Below, in pieces: positions 51,939 to 61,403 of a stretch of DNA of 64,000 nt. Every line of letters begins with the position of its first letter. Position 1 is the first letter of the stretch. The position numbers and the translations under genes were made by a program. Under the pieces are notes generated by a model. The model was not told the DNA's origin, did no database searches, and saw nothing but the letters and a program-made list of their open reading frames with translations. Origin of the DNA: Nonomuraea solani (GTDB lineage: Bacteria > Actinomycetota > Actinomycetes > Streptosporangiales > Streptosporangiaceae). The stretch lies in assembly GCF_900108335.1 (NCBI RefSeq), contig NZ_FNVT01000012.1, positions 306,839-370,838 on the forward strand. The letters run 5' to 3'.

Positions 51939-53444
51939 ATGACGCTTGATATCTGGCTCCTTCTTGGTGCCGGAATCGTGATCGCGGCCATCGCGTCCGT
52001 ACGCATCGCGCATCGCACCGGCCTGCCCAGTCTTCTGGTGTTCCTGGGCTTCGGTCTGCTCTTGGGGGAGTCCGGGTTCGGCATCCCTTTTGACAGTCCT
52101 GAGCTGGCTCAGCAGATCGGCCTGACCGCGCTGGCGGTGATCCTGGCCGAGGGCGGTCTCACCACGACCTGGTCCCATGTACGCCGTTCCGTCCCCTTGG
52201 CCCTGGTGCTGGCGACGTTGGGGGTGGCGGTCAGCATCGTCGTGGTGGCGCTCGTCGTACAGGGACTTCTCGGCATGGATCCGGCGACGGCCCTGATTCT
52301 GGGCGCGGTCCTGGCCTCCACGGACGCCGCGGCCGTCTTCTCCGTGCTGCGCAGGCTGCCGCTGCCCCCACGGCTGGCGGGCGTGCTGGAGGCGGAGTCC
52401 GGGTTCAACGACGCGCCCACGGTGATCGCCGTCGTGCTGCTCAGCGGGGCGTCGAGCTCGTCGGCCACCTTGGGAACGTTCCTGGTCGAGACTTCGGTCG
52501 AGCTGATCATCGGCGCCGCGGTCGGTCTCGCCGTCGGCCCCGCCGGTGCGTACGCGCTGCGCCGCGTCGCCCTTCCCGCCTCCGGCCTCTACCCCCTCGC
52601 CGTGCTCGCGCTCACCTTCGTCTCGTACGGCGGCGCGGTCCTGCTGCACGGATCCGGCTTCCTGGCCGTCTACCTGACGGCGTTGATCCTGGGCAATTCG
52701 CGCCTGCCGCACCGGGCGGCCACCAGGGGATTCGCCGAGGGCGCGGCTTGGCTGGCGCAGATCGGGCTGTTCGTCATGCTCGGCATGCTGGCCAGCCCCG
52801 AGGAGATGCCGTCGGCGATCGTGCCCGGCCTGATCGCCGGCACCGTCCTGGCGCTCGTGGCGCGCCCGCTGTCGGTGATGGTGAGTTCGCTGGTGGCGTG
52901 GGCGCTGCGGCTGGGCCGGGTGAGCTGGCGCGAGCAGGCGTTCTTGTCGTGGGCCGGGCTGCGCGGCGCGATCCCGATCGTGCTCGCGACCATCCCCTGG
53001 GCGGCCGAAGTCGACGGCTCCAAGGACATCTTCAACCAGGTCTTCGTGATCGTCATCGTGTTCACCCTGCTCCAAGGGCCGACGCTGCCGTTCGTAGCGC
53101 GTAAACTCGGGGTGGCCGCGCCTGGGGAGGCCCACGATCTCGAGGTGGAGTCCGCGCCGCTGGAGGAGCTCAAGGCCGACCTGCTGCAGCTCAAGGTGCC
53201 TCCCGGCTCGCGTCTGCACGGCGTGGAGATCTTCGAGCTCCGTCTGCCCGCCGGCGCTCAGGTGACGCTCATCGTGCGCGACGGCAAATCCTTCGTCCCC
53301 TCCGCCACCACCCGGCTCCGGGCGAACGACCAGCTCCTGGTGGTCGCCACCGCCGCCTGCCGCGACCAGGTCGAACGCCGCATGCGGGCCGTGAGCCGCA
53401 GCGGGAAGCTGGCCGGCTGGTACGGAGAGCGGGGGTTGGAATAG
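51939..53444 (+). CDS. CPA1 cation/proton antiporter with TrkA-C domain
   Basis: 501 residues; about 12-13 membrane helices up to residue 385, including LGAVLASTDAAAVFSVLRRL and the family-typical LEAESGFNDAPTVIAVVLLS. The C-terminal part (PGSRLHGVEIFELRLPAGAQ, ANDQLLVVATAACRDQVE) is a cytoplasmic TrkA-C/RCK-type ligand-binding domain. Exchanges Na+ or K+ for H+; similar to KefB-independent NhaP2/CvrA proteins. The start ATG follows GAGGGGAGCCAG. Confidence 0.9.
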   Translation: MTLDIWLLLGAGIVIAAIASVRIAHRTGLPSLLVFLGFGLLLGESGFGIPFDSPELAQQIGLTALAVILAEGGLTTTWSHVRRSVPLALVLATLGVAVSIVVVALVVQGLLGMDPATALILGAVLASTDAAAVFSVLRRLPLPPRLAGVLEAESGFNDAPTVIAVVLLSGASSSSATLGTFLVETSVELIIGAAVGLAVGPAGAYALRRVALPASGLYPLAVLALTFVSYGGAVLLHGSGFLAVYLTALILGNSRLPHRAATRGFAEGAAWLAQIGLFVMLGMLASPEEMPSAIVPGLIAGTVLALVARPLSVMVSSLVAWALRLGRVSWREQAFLSWAGLRGAIPIVLATIPWAAEVDGSKDIFNQVFVIVIVFTLLQGPTLPFVARKLGVAAPGEAHDLEVESAPLEELKADLLQLKVPPGSRLHGVEIFELRLPAGAQVTLIVRDGKSFVPSATTRLRANDQLLVVATAACRDQVERRMRAVSRSGKLAGWYGERGLE

Positions 53445-53512
53445 GTGTTTGACCCAATCGGTTACCATTAGCAGTCGCATCGCTCGAGTGCCAGAGCTAG
53501 AAGGAGGAGCGC

Positions 53513-53821
53513 GTGCCGACCTACCAGTACGCCTGCAACGACTGCGGTGAGCAGCTTGAGGCCGTTCAGAAGTTCACCGACGATGCGTTGACGGTGTGCC
53601 CCGCTTGCGAGGGCAAGCTGCGGAAGGTGTTCTCCGCCGTCGGCATCGTGTTCAAGGGCTCCGGCTTCTACAAGACCGACAACCGGTCTTCTTCGTCGAC
53701 CTCGACCACGTCCACCGGCTCGTCGCCGAAGCCCGCCGAGACCAAGTCGGGCGACTCAGGTTCGTCGAGCTCGTCGAGCTCGTCCACGACCACCCCCGCC
53801 CCCGCCGCGGCCGCCAACTGA
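53513..53821 (+). CDS. FmdB-family zinc-ribbon protein
   Basis: 102 residues from GTG 53513 (AAGGAGGAGCGC upstream). Zinc ribbon PTYQYACNDCGEQLE and TVCPACEGKLRKVFSAVGIV; then FKGSGFYKTDNRS and a low-complexity Ser/Thr/Pro tail. The family is a putative regulatory ribbon of unknown target and is standard at this locus. Confidence 0.9.
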   Translation: MPTYQYACNDCGEQLEAVQKFTDDALTVCPACEGKLRKVFSAVGIVFKGSGFYKTDNRSSSSTSTTSTGSSPKPAETKSGDSGSSSSSSSSTTTPAPAAAAN

Positions 53822-53849
53822 CCTCACGGGCTCCAGGCCGCCCCGGCGG

Positions 53850-54240
53850 CCTGCTCACCACCCTGGGTACGCCTTCGGCTCCCCGGGCTTGATCGGGCTG
53901 CACGCCGCTACCTGAGACATCCCCGGCTGTACGCGCCACCACCCGGACGCCCTCGGCTGTCCGCCGCCGCTCCGGGGGCATTTCCGGCTGTACGCCCGCC
54001 ATCCCGGGGCATCTCCAGCGGTATCACGCCTTCTCGGGTTTTCTTCGGGCTGAACGTCGCCTCCGATCCACCCTCGGGCTGACCGATGCCCCCGGTCCGC
54101 CCTCGGACCGAACGCCGCCGCCACCCCAGAACATCTCCGGCTGTCCGACGCCCCGCCCAAGCCCTGATCACCGAAGCCCGGCAGGAGTTCCCCGACTTCG
54201 ACCGTACGATCGAGGAGCTGTGCCGCTGAAGCGCTGTGCC
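53850..54240. repeat. degenerate tandem-like repeat region
   Basis: The 460-base gap between fmdB and the exporter gene contains many imperfect copies of a unit around TCCGGCTGTACGCC / CTCGGCTGTCCGCCGCC / CGGGCTGAACGCCGCC, spaced about 25-40 bases, at least eight visible. No start with a good ribosome site is associated. It looks like an expanded intergenic repeat, not coding DNA. Confidence 0.55.
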
Positions 54241-54279
54241 ATCGAAGCCCTGTGCCATCGCCATCGAAGCACTGCGCCT

Positions 54280-56247
54280 CTAACGAGGCCGATCGGCATG
54301 GGCCCCCAGCAGTTCGGGCGCGATCCGATCGACGAGCCGTTCGAGCTCCGGATTCGGCCCCCAATCCGCCACCAGCGCGCTCAGCCCCTCCCGTGCGCAC
54401 CGCAGCAGCCCTAGCGCGGCCTGCTCCCCTTCCGGCGTGAGCCGCAGCGCGTCGCCGTCCGCGGACCGCTCGACCAGCCCCGCCACCACCAGCCGATCGG
54501 CGTACGGCCGCCCGTACTCCCTGCTCACGTTGGCCCGCTCGGCCAGCTCCTCAGCCCTGACCCACCCCTCCCCACCCAGCCTGGCGATGATCCACACCCC
54601 TTGCGGCGAAATCCCGTCCAACCCCGCCAGAGCCCCCAGCCGGTCGTAATACCCCCGGCGCAGATCCGCGTCCGCGAGCCGCATGAGCCCCCTCTCGACT
54701 TCGGCCAGCGACGACCGCTCAGCGGACGTGGCCCCCAGCCCCTCCCCCAGATCAGCGGCCTTCGTCGTCTCCCTGAGCCGCGCCTGCGGTATGAACCAGC
54801 TGAGGACGAACGCCCCGAACATCACCGGAGCCGCCACCCGGAAAACGGCCGCGATCGCATCCGCGTACACATGCAGGAAGTCAGCGGCCAGCTCCCGCGG
54901 CAACCGCTGGATGACCGTCGGATCCTCCTGCACCCTGGAAGCGTCGAACCCGGGCGGCAACCGAGCCCCGCGCGCCACCTCGCGAAGGTCGTCGTTCAAC
55001 GTCGCCGTGAACACCGACCCCAGCGCCGCCACCCCGAACGACCCCCCGATCGACCGGAAGAACGTCGCCCCCGACGTGGCCACCCCGAGATCCTTGAAGT
55101 CGACCGCGTTCTGCACCACGATCACCAGCACCTGCATGGTCATCCCCAGCCCCACGCCCAGCACCAGCAGGTATACGCCCAGTGTGAACAGACTGCTCAG
55201 CTCGGTCATCGTCGACAGCAGCAGCATTCCCGCCGACGCCACGGCCGTCCCGGCGATGGGCAAGAACCGATATTTCCCCGTTTTGGAGATGATCTGCCCG
55301 CTCACGATCGACATGGTCAGCATCCCGGCCATCATCGGCAGCAGGTAGATCCCCGACGCCGTCGGACTGACCCCGTGCACGACCTGCAGATAGAGCGGCA
55401 GGTACGTGAGCGCCCCGAACATCCCGAACCCCACCACGAACCCAACGGCCGACGCCATCGTGAACGCCCTGCCCCGGAACAGCCCCAGCGGCAGCACCGG
55501 CTCGGCCGCCCGCCGTTCGACCACCACCCAGGCGACCAGCAGCGCCACCGCCGCGCCCACCAGCCCCACGATGACGGGATCGCCCCACCCGTACATCGTC
55601 CCGCCCCAGGTCGTGACCAGCACCAGGCACGAGGTCGCCCCGCCCAGCAGCACGACGCCCGCGTAGTCGATCCGATGCCTGGTACGCGTGCCGTCTCCCG
55701 GCAGCACGGCCACGATCACGAAGAGCGCGACCGCTCCCAGCGGCAGATTGATGTAGAAGACCCAATGCCAGGACAGGTGATCGACGAACAGCCCGCCCAG
55801 CAACGGCCCCACAATGCTGGAGACGGCGAAGACGGCGCCGAAGAACCCCTGATACTTCCCCCTCTCCCGAGCCGAGACGACGTCCCCCACGATCGCCTGC
55901 GCCAGCACCATCAACCCACCGCCGCCCAGCCCCTGGACGGCGCGGAAGGCGATGAGCTCTCCCATGTTCCGGCTCAGCCCGCAGAGCGCCGAGCCGGCCA
56001 GGAAGATCACGATGGCGGAGACGAAGAGCCTCTTGCGCCCGAATTGGTCGCCCAGCTTGCCCCAGAGCGGCGTCGAGACGGTCGAGGCGAGCATGTAGCC
56101 CGTCACGACCCACGACAACTGCTCCAGCCCGCCGAGGTCGCCGACGATCGTCGGCAGGGCCGTGGACACGATCGTCTGATCGAGCGCCGCCAGCAGCATG
56201 CCGAGCATGAGCGCGATGATGATGAGTCCGAGGCCACGATGCCGCAT
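54280..56247 (-). CDS. 14-helix MFS drug exporter fused to a MarR-like domain
   Basis: 655 residues. Residues 1-500: DHA2 (EmrB/QacA) exporter with MLLAALDQTIVSTALPTIVG, LWGKLGDQFGRKRLFVSAIV (motif A), GSALCGLSRNMGELIAFRAV, PLLGGLFVDHLSWHWVFYIN. Residues about 535-655 are soluble: RGYYDRLGALAGLDGISPQG, EGWVRAEELAERANVSREYG and RLVVAGLVERSADGDALRLT form a MarR-like winged helix. A transporter carrying its own DNA-binding-like domain is uncommon; it may sense drug load at the membrane. Divergent from mtnP. Confidence 0.88.
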   Translation of the reverse strand: MRHRGLGLIIIALMLGMLLAALDQTIVSTALPTIVGDLGGLEQLSWVVTGYMLASTVSTPLWGKLGDQFGRKRLFVSAIVIFLAGSALCGLSRNMGELIAFRAVQGLGGGGLMVLAQAIVGDVVSARERGKYQGFFGAVFAVSSIVGPLLGGLFVDHLSWHWVFYINLPLGAVALFVIVAVLPGDGTRTRHRIDYAGVVLLGGATSCLVLVTTWGGTMYGWGDPVIVGLVGAAVALLVAWVVVERRAAEPVLPLGLFRGRAFTMASAVGFVVGFGMFGALTYLPLYLQVVHGVSPTASGIYLLPMMAGMLTMSIVSGQIISKTGKYRFLPIAGTAVASAGMLLLSTMTELSSLFTLGVYLLVLGVGLGMTMQVLVIVVQNAVDFKDLGVATSGATFFRSIGGSFGVAALGSVFTATLNDDLREVARGARLPPGFDASRVQEDPTVIQRLPRELAADFLHVYADAIAAVFRVAAPVMFGAFVLSWFIPQARLRETTKAADLGEGLGATSAERSSLAEVERGLMRLADADLRRGYYDRLGALAGLDGISPQGVWIIARLGGEGWVRAEELAERANVSREYGRPYADRLVVAGLVERSADGDALRLTPEGEQAALGLLRCAREGLSALVADWGPNPELERLVDRIAPELLGAHADRPR

Positions 56248-56357
56248 GCGGCGATCCTACTCTTCGTACTGGTGTGCGTACGCACAGCGATCGAGTTATC
56301 CACAGAATCGCGTTCTAGCCACTCCGGCCCCTCGCCACCCCGGCTACTCTCTCCGCC

Positions 56358-57164
56358 ATGGTCACTCGCGCAGACATCGGCGTCATCGGCGGTTCCGGCT
56401 TCTACTCCCTGCTCGACGACGCGGAGGAGATCGAGCTCACCACGCCCTACGGGCCGCCGAGCGACATCGTCACGGTCGGGCACATCGGCTCGAGATCCGT
56501 GGCGTTCATCCCTAGACACGGCCGCGGCCACCGTTTCCCGCCGCACCGCATTCCCTATCGTGCCAACCTCTGGGCACTGCGCAAACTCGGCGTCCGCCAG
56601 GTGCTCGCGCCGAGCGCCGTAGGTTCGCTCAGAGCCGAGTACGGTCCCGGCGCCCTGGTCGTCCCCGATCAGCTCGTGGATCGCACTTCTGGCCGCGCAC
56701 AGACGTACTACGACGAGGACGGGGCGGTCCATGTCTCGTTCGCCGATCCCTACTGCCCGTCCGGCCGGGCCGTGGCGGTCGAGAAGGCCCGTACTGGCGG
56801 CTGGGAGACCGTGGACGGCGGCACGCTCGTCGTCATCGAGGGCCCCCGCTTCTCCACCCGGGCCGAGTCCCAGTGGTTCGCGGGCAACGGCTGGTCGATC
56901 GTGGGCATGACGGGTTTCCCCGAAGCGATTCTGGCCCGTGAGCTGGCCCTCTGTTATACGTCCCTGTCGCTGGTGACCGACCACGACGCCGGGGTGGAGG
57001 CCGGCCAGGGGGTGACCCATGACGAGGTGCTCAAGTTCTTCGCCCAGAACGTCACCCGCATGCGCACCTTGGTGTCGGAGGCCGTACAGGCCCTGCCCGA
57101 AGAGCGCACCTGCCCCTGCGGCACGGCGCTGGACGGCATCGAGTCCTCCTACGAGCTACCGTGA
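56358..57164 (+). CDS. mtnP: S-methyl-5'-thioadenosine phosphorylase
   Basis: 268 residues. Family motifs: DIGVIGGSGFYSLLDDAEEI, FIPRHGRGHRFPPHRIPYRA, VLAPSAVGSLRAEYGPGALV, IEGPRFSTRAESQWFAGNGW, VGMTGFPEAILARELALCYT. Recycles MTA from polyamine and SAM metabolism to methylthioribose-1-phosphate and adenine. A C-terminal CPCG is present. It overlaps the next gene by four bases (GTGA). Confidence 0.92.
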   Translation: MVTRADIGVIGGSGFYSLLDDAEEIELTTPYGPPSDIVTVGHIGSRSVAFIPRHGRGHRFPPHRIPYRANLWALRKLGVRQVLAPSAVGSLRAEYGPGALVVPDQLVDRTSGRAQTYYDEDGAVHVSFADPYCPSGRAVAVEKARTGGWETVDGGTLVVIEGPRFSTRAESQWFAGNGWSIVGMTGFPEAILARELALCYTSLSLVTDHDAGVEAGQGVTHDEVLKFFAQNVTRMRTLVSEAVQALPEERTCPCGTALDGIESSYELP

Positions 57165-57736
57165 TCCAGTCCTGGCTGGGCCGCCACGGCCGTCGCCGCC
57201 GCCTCGTGGCGGCGGCGCTGGCCGCCCTGTCCGTCATATCCGCCTACTGGGCCACCCGCCCCGCCACGGTCGCCCCCGTCCTGGTGGCCACCCGCGACCT
57301 CGCCCCCGGCCCGATCCGCCCAGCCGACTTCCGCCCCATATCCCTCAGTCACCCACCAACCGGGGCACTACGCACCACCCCCACCGGCCAAACCCTGGCG
57401 ACTCCCATGCGCAAGGGAGAGCCCCTGACCGACGTACGCCTCCTGACCTCATTTCCCCTCCCGCCGGGCCTGGTCGCCACCCCGGTCCGCATAGCCGACG
57501 CCGCAGCGGCGGCCCTGGTCTCCCCCGGCTCCAGAATCAACCTCCTGGCCGCCCAGGAAGGGAGCAGCACGGCCCACTACCTCGCCTCAGACATAACCGT
57601 CATAGCCACCCCCGCCACCAAAACCGACAGCGCCTTGCTGGTCCTGGCCACCACACCCACCCAAGCGGCAGACCTGGCAGCCGCCCAGAGTCGGGGAAGT
57701 CCCCTGTCGATCACGATCAAACCTAACCAACAGTAA
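57161..57736 (+). CDS. SAF-domain (CpaB/RcpC-like) membrane protein
   Basis: 191 residues from GTG 57161. A basic N-terminus, one membrane helix (LVAAALAALSVISAYWA) and an SAF domain (VLVATRDLAPGPIRPADFRP, PMRKGEPLTDVRLL), as in pilus-assembly protein CpaB. No pilus genes are near. In actinobacteria it is a regular neighbour of mscL; the role is not established. Confidence 0.82.
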   Translation: MIQSWLGRHGRRRRLVAAALAALSVISAYWATRPATVAPVLVATRDLAPGPIRPADFRPISLSHPPTGALRTTPTGQTLATPMRKGEPLTDVRLLTSFPLPPGLVATPVRIADAAAAALVSPGSRINLLAAQEGSSTAHYLASDITVIATPATKTDSALLVLATTPTQAADLAAAQSRGSPLSITIKPNQQ

Positions 57737-57759
57737 TCGTTCAGCTACGATCCATCACC

Positions 57760-58167
57760 ATGAACGGTTTCAAGAAATTCCTCACGCAGGGCAACGTCAT
57801 CGACCTGGCCGTGGCGGTGGTCATCGGGGCCGCCTTCACCGCGCTCGTGCAGGCGTTCGTGGGCAACCTCCTCACCCCGCTCATCTCGGCGTTCGGCAGC
57901 CTGCCCGACTTCGCCTCGCTCAGGTTCACGATCGGCGAGTCCACCTTCATGTACGGCACTTTCCTCAACGCCGTCATCTCGTTCCTGATGGTGGCCGCGG
58001 TCATCTATTTCCTGGTCGTGAGGCCCTACGCCCACATCAAGGAGCGCACGGCCGCCAAGGTCGAGTCGAAGACCCGCGAATGCCCCGAATGCCTGTCAGA
58101 GATCCCCAAGCCCGCCTCACGCTGCGCCTTCTGCAGCGCCCAGGTCACTCCCGCCCAGACCGCGTAG
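57760..58167 (+). CDS. mscL: large-conductance mechanosensitive channel with zinc knuckles
   Basis: 135 residues. MscL core: FKKFLTQGNVIDLAVAVVIG, AAFTALVQAFVGNLLTPLIS, FMYGTFLNAVISFLMVAAVI, YFLVVRPYAHIKER. The C-terminus carries ECPECLSEIPKPASRCAFCS, a zinc-ribbon-like CxxC pair absent from the classic E. coli channel but usual in actinobacteria. It opens under membrane tension to release solutes. Confidence 0.95.
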   Translation: MNGFKKFLTQGNVIDLAVAVVIGAAFTALVQAFVGNLLTPLISAFGSLPDFASLRFTIGESTFMYGTFLNAVISFLMVAAVIYFLVVRPYAHIKERTAAKVESKTRECPECLSEIPKPASRCAFCSAQVTPAQTA

Positions 58168-58178
58168 ATCGACCGTCG

Positions 58179-59315
58179 TCAGAGCAACGAATCAATCTTG
58201 GGGTCATACTCCCAATGCCACGGCTCGAACGGGCTGCTGTAGGCCCAGGAGGGGTGGAACCACCCGTACCGCTTGGAGTTCTTCTCCATCCACACGAACT
58301 CCGCAGACCCGGACCTTTCCACCCCACCACACAGGTCCACAGCCAGCCCGAGCCCGTGGTTGCTCCGCCCCGGCACAGCCGCGAACCCAGGCCGCCGGTA
58401 GTAAACGGACTGCTGCTCAGCGAGGTTCCGGTAGGCGTCGGTCACACAAATGGCCTTCCCGAAGCGCTGCCGGTACGCCTCGTTCAGGCTCACGAAGGCG
58501 ATGGTGGCGTCGGCCCTGAGGCTGTTCCCCTTCTGCTGCAACGGGCAGAGCATGGCCTTGGGGATCAGCCCGTTGGGATAGTCCCCGGCCGTCGCCGCCC
58601 GGAGCGGATTGCACCCCAGCGCCGCCCGGCCCACCTTGTCGATCTTGATCCCCAGCTTCACCAGGGCCGCGGTCAACGACTTCACGATCTTGTCGGACCG
58701 CTGCCGCAACGTGTCCACCTCGGCCGCCAGCTGCGCCTCGGCCAGCAGGTTGCCGGCCCGCAGCTCCTGCGCCTCGCCGGCCAGCCGCTCGGTCTCCTTG
58801 TACAGCGCGCTGGTCTGCTCAACGGCCTGCTGCCGAACGGAAACGATCTGAGTGACGTCGGTCAGGGCCCGCAGAGTCTTCTCGTCCGCGTTCCCAGACA
58901 GAAACGGTATGACCGAATCAGCCGCGATCGGCTGCTCGTACAGCAACTCGACCATCTGCGACACCGGCTGCCGCATCACCGCCAGCCGCTGCTCCATCTG
59001 CTGCAGCGCGCTCAGCTTGCCCTTGAGCTCCTTCTCGGACCCCGCGATGACCGCCCGGCGCTTCTCGAGCGCCTTGGTGGCCTCCTCAAGCTCCTTGGCC
59101 GACCGCTCGGCCTCTTTCCGCAGCTCAGTCAGGTTGGACGGATCCCGCCGCTCAACTCGCTGCGTCTCGACCTGGCCCTGAACCTGGACCTGGACCTGGG
59201 TCTTGGCCTGGGCCGCCACCTGCCCGGAGGGCACGACGAGAGAAGCCAGAGCCATGACAACCGCGATCAGACCCGCTGATCGAGGGGCTGGCACGTTCGA
59301 CTCCTCCGTTTGCAA
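58179..59315 (-). CDS. secreted coiled-coil D-Ala-D-Ala carboxypeptidase (M15/VanY)
   Basis: 378 residues. Signal peptide AGLIAVVMALASLVVPSGQV; then a short low-complexity stretch QVQVQVQGQVE made by a tandem CTGGAC-type repeat; coiled coil 60-220 (ELRKEAERSAKELEEATKAL); then the M15B peptidase domain with SNHGLGLAVDLCGG (zinc His and Asp) and PFEPWHWEYDP. It trims peptidoglycan stem peptides outside the cell. The coiled coil may act as a self-inhibitory or divisome-binding arm. Converges with mscL. Confidence 0.9.
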   Translation of the reverse strand: MQTEESNVPAPRSAGLIAVVMALASLVVPSGQVAAQAKTQVQVQVQGQVETQRVERRDPSNLTELRKEAERSAKELEEATKALEKRRAVIAGSEKELKGKLSALQQMEQRLAVMRQPVSQMVELLYEQPIAADSVIPFLSGNADEKTLRALTDVTQIVSVRQQAVEQTSALYKETERLAGEAQELRAGNLLAEAQLAAEVDTLRQRSDKIVKSLTAALVKLGIKIDKVGRAALGCNPLRAATAGDYPNGLIPKAMLCPLQQKGNSLRADATIAFVSLNEAYRQRFGKAICVTDAYRNLAEQQSVYYRRPGFAAVPGRSNHGLGLAVDLCGGVERSGSAEFVWMEKNSKRYGWFHPSWAYSSPFEPWHWEYDPKIDSLL

Positions 59316-59523
59316 ACTCGTTACCCGGGTCAGGCACGCACGTTACTACAGCCCCCCGAGTGCCCGGACCGAACTCCGAAGAGCTGTTATGAGACAAATA
59401 ACCCTCTTTGTACGACCAGCCACACCAGTTCGCCCACAGAAGCCGCAGACCGCGAACCCACCACGCCCTCGACCTGCTGCGAACGCCCTCAAGAACCAGT
59501 ACGCCCACCCGCCACCAAAAGGT

Positions 59524-60027
59524 TCATATCCCCGACGCCAACCCCTCCTCGGCCTCGTCCGCCGCCGCCTCCTCCTCCCGCTCCCGGCACAACTCCCACA
59601 ACCACGTATCCACCCATTCCCCCGCACACCCGGCCCGGGTCCGCACAGGAGCAGGCGTCACCGGCTCCTCAACCACGACCACCGGCACCTCCCCCCGATC
59701 AGCCTGTTCCGGCTCCAGCTCTGGCTCCGACTCCGGCACGGCCCGCACAGGCGCCAGCACGACCCCCTCGTACTCCCGATCAGGATGAGCAGGCGCAGGC
59801 ACCAGCACCGGCTCAAGCACCAGCCCCTTACCCCCACCACCCACCGCCCTGGCAACCCCCGCCCCCTCCTCAAACCCCCGTATCTCCCCCGCCAACAACC
59901 CCCCGGCAAGAATCGCCGGCGCCAGCAACGCCCCGAACAGCACTACGGGGCGGCGGCGGGCCTGCGTACATCGCCTCCTGGTCACAGGCAGACGGTATCC
60001 ACGCACGTTGAAGTGGAATCTGATCAC
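59524..60027 (-). CDS. small membrane-anchored or secreted acidic protein
   Basis: 167 residues. A basic N-terminus then one hydrophobic segment (VVLFGALLAPAILAGGLLAG), and a long Val/Glu/Pro-rich acidic region (ESEPELEPEQADRGEVPVVV) ending in CAGEWVDTWLWELCREREEE with two Cys. Codon usage supports a real gene; family unknown. Probably anchored with the acidic tail outside. Confidence 0.55.
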   Translation of the reverse strand: MIRFHFNVRGYRLPVTRRRCTQARRRPVVLFGALLAPAILAGGLLAGEIRGFEEGAGVARAVGGGGKGLVLEPVLVPAPAHPDREYEGVVLAPVRAVPESEPELEPEQADRGEVPVVVVEEPVTPAPVRTRAGCAGEWVDTWLWELCREREEEAAADEAEEGLASGI

Positions 60028-60136
60028 TTGTCATGCCTTTAACCGCAGCTCAGAGCACCCATAACCAACCTCGCCAAACTCACCTCGGCCCCACGTCCCA
60101 CGCAGTGCCAGACTTTCGCTAGGCTTACGAGAGTCC

Positions 60137-60209
60137 GCCTCCGTAGCTCAGGGGATAGAGCACCGCTCTCCTAAAGCGGGTGCCGCAGGTTCGAATCCTG
60201 CCGGGGGCA
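60137..60209 (+). tRNA. tRNA-Arg (anticodon CCT)
   Basis: 73 bases. Acceptor GCCTCCG pairs with CGGGGGC (one G-U). D-arm GCTC/GAGC; anticodon arm CCGCT-CTCCTAA-AGCGG gives CCT (codon AGG); T-arm GCAGG-TTCGAAT-CCTGC. CCA not encoded. The IS-rich region begins right after it. Confidence 0.96.
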
Positions 60210-60236
60210 CTCACCTGAACAGGCATTTCGGCGCCC

Positions 60237-60262
60237 GACCTGCGGTTTCACAGCCGCAGGTC
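60237..60262 (+). terminator. tRNA-Arg terminator
   Basis: GACCTGCGG (60237-60245) pairs with CCGCAGGTC (60254-60262) and is followed by TTTTAC. 27 bases after the tRNA 3' end. Confidence 0.85.
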
Positions 60263-60527
60263 TTTTACTTTGTGGACCTTGATAGGCAGCCGACGGTGCC
60301 CACATGCAGCCGTAAGACCATGATCAGGGGACATATGGGGGATGATCTTGAGTGCGTTTCCCCAGGTCAAACCCTAGTTACGGGCCATTCTGGCCTCCGG
60401 CAACCCGCTACGACCACCCGGGCATGCGACGAATACCGCCGTTGATCGCGCCAAATACGTGCGTGCATCCCTAGCGTCACCTCGCTGCACAAGCCCAATT
60501 CGGCCTCCCAGTTGGATCGCGTCCGGT

Positions 60528-60660
60528 GGCTATCGCGGCGTTGGCCGATCTTGAGCGTGCGCTGCCTGTGCACGCCGGTGCTGGTGACCGACAACGATGG
60601 CGATCCCGCCCCTCTGGGATGGCCCGCAAGATCGCCGAGGTCATCGACCCAGCTGACTGA
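60528..60660 (+). pseudogene. 3' fragment of an unknown gene
   Basis: Open reading from about 60528 gives VAIAALADLERALPVHAGAG, then GMARKIAEVIDPAD and a stop at 60658-60660. The codon pattern looks coding, but there is no start and the upstream part is missing. Probably the tail of a gene cut by rearrangement. Low confidence. Confidence 0.3.
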
Positions 60661-60684
60661 CCAGCCCTCGCGCTGACCATGCGG

Positions 60685-61403
60685 TGTCGTTAGCGGTCCA
60701 CCAAGGCCTTCCACGCCTGGGCGGTCTCGTCGAAGATTCATCGTGGTCGTCCGTGGCGGGTCTCATCGATCCCCGGCACCGCCACCGGCTCGGGCTCGTC
60801 CGGCAGGACGCGGGCGGTGTGCGCGGTGAACGCGGCCGAGGCCACCGGCCAGGACACGCCGTGATCGGGAGCGGACTGCACGATGGTCCGGCCGCCATCG
60901 GCCACCGCCGCGCCGCTGACCCGCCGTAATCGAAGTGTGAGCCGGGAACGAGCGGGGATCTGCTCCACCTGCTCGATGAACGACCGGCGCGGGCGCTGTT
61001 CCTGATCATCGCGCCAGCGGCGCTTGCGCCACAGCATCGGGCAGATGCGATCTGCCACCGGCAGGTCACGCGGTCGGGTCGTCACCCACTCCTTGATCCG
61101 GTTGGCGTATGTCCCGCACGCTGGGCAGGCACGTACTCGTTCATCGGCCGTCTCCAACCAGATGACAGGACCCTGACCTGTACTCTCATCTCCCGTCAAT
61201 GACCTTGGTGGCCGCCACGCCTCCAGGCCCAGCAGCCGGGTCGTAACATTGATCACGCTCGCGGCTCTTCTGTCGTGATCCTCTGTCTCGACAGCAGGAA
61301 TGATCAACGAGAGCCGCGAGCCCCCTCAAGACGCCGACCACACCACACCCGCCACCATCGGCCACCCCTCACCGCTCAACCACGACTAACTTCGAAGAGC
61401 CCG
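60685..61403 (-). mobile_element. ISL3-family insertion sequence, truncated
   Basis: From GTG 61256 the frame reads VINVTTRLLGLEAWRPPRSL, the zinc finger VRACPACGTYANRIKEWVTT, RPRDLPVADRICPMLWRKRR, and VAVPGIDETRHGRPR, all typical of the N-terminal third of ISL3 transposases; a few further residues (IFDETAQAWKALVDR) follow in a broken frame before homology is lost. The outer end is marked by CTTCGAAGAGCCC near 61391-61403. The catalytic DDE part is absent, so it is inactive. Confidence 0.75.

Noticed and set aside
53908..54264. Minus-strand frame with repeated RTAGNAPG-like units
   Set aside because: The repetition comes from the nucleotide repeat; no ribosome site and the same region is equally open in another frame.
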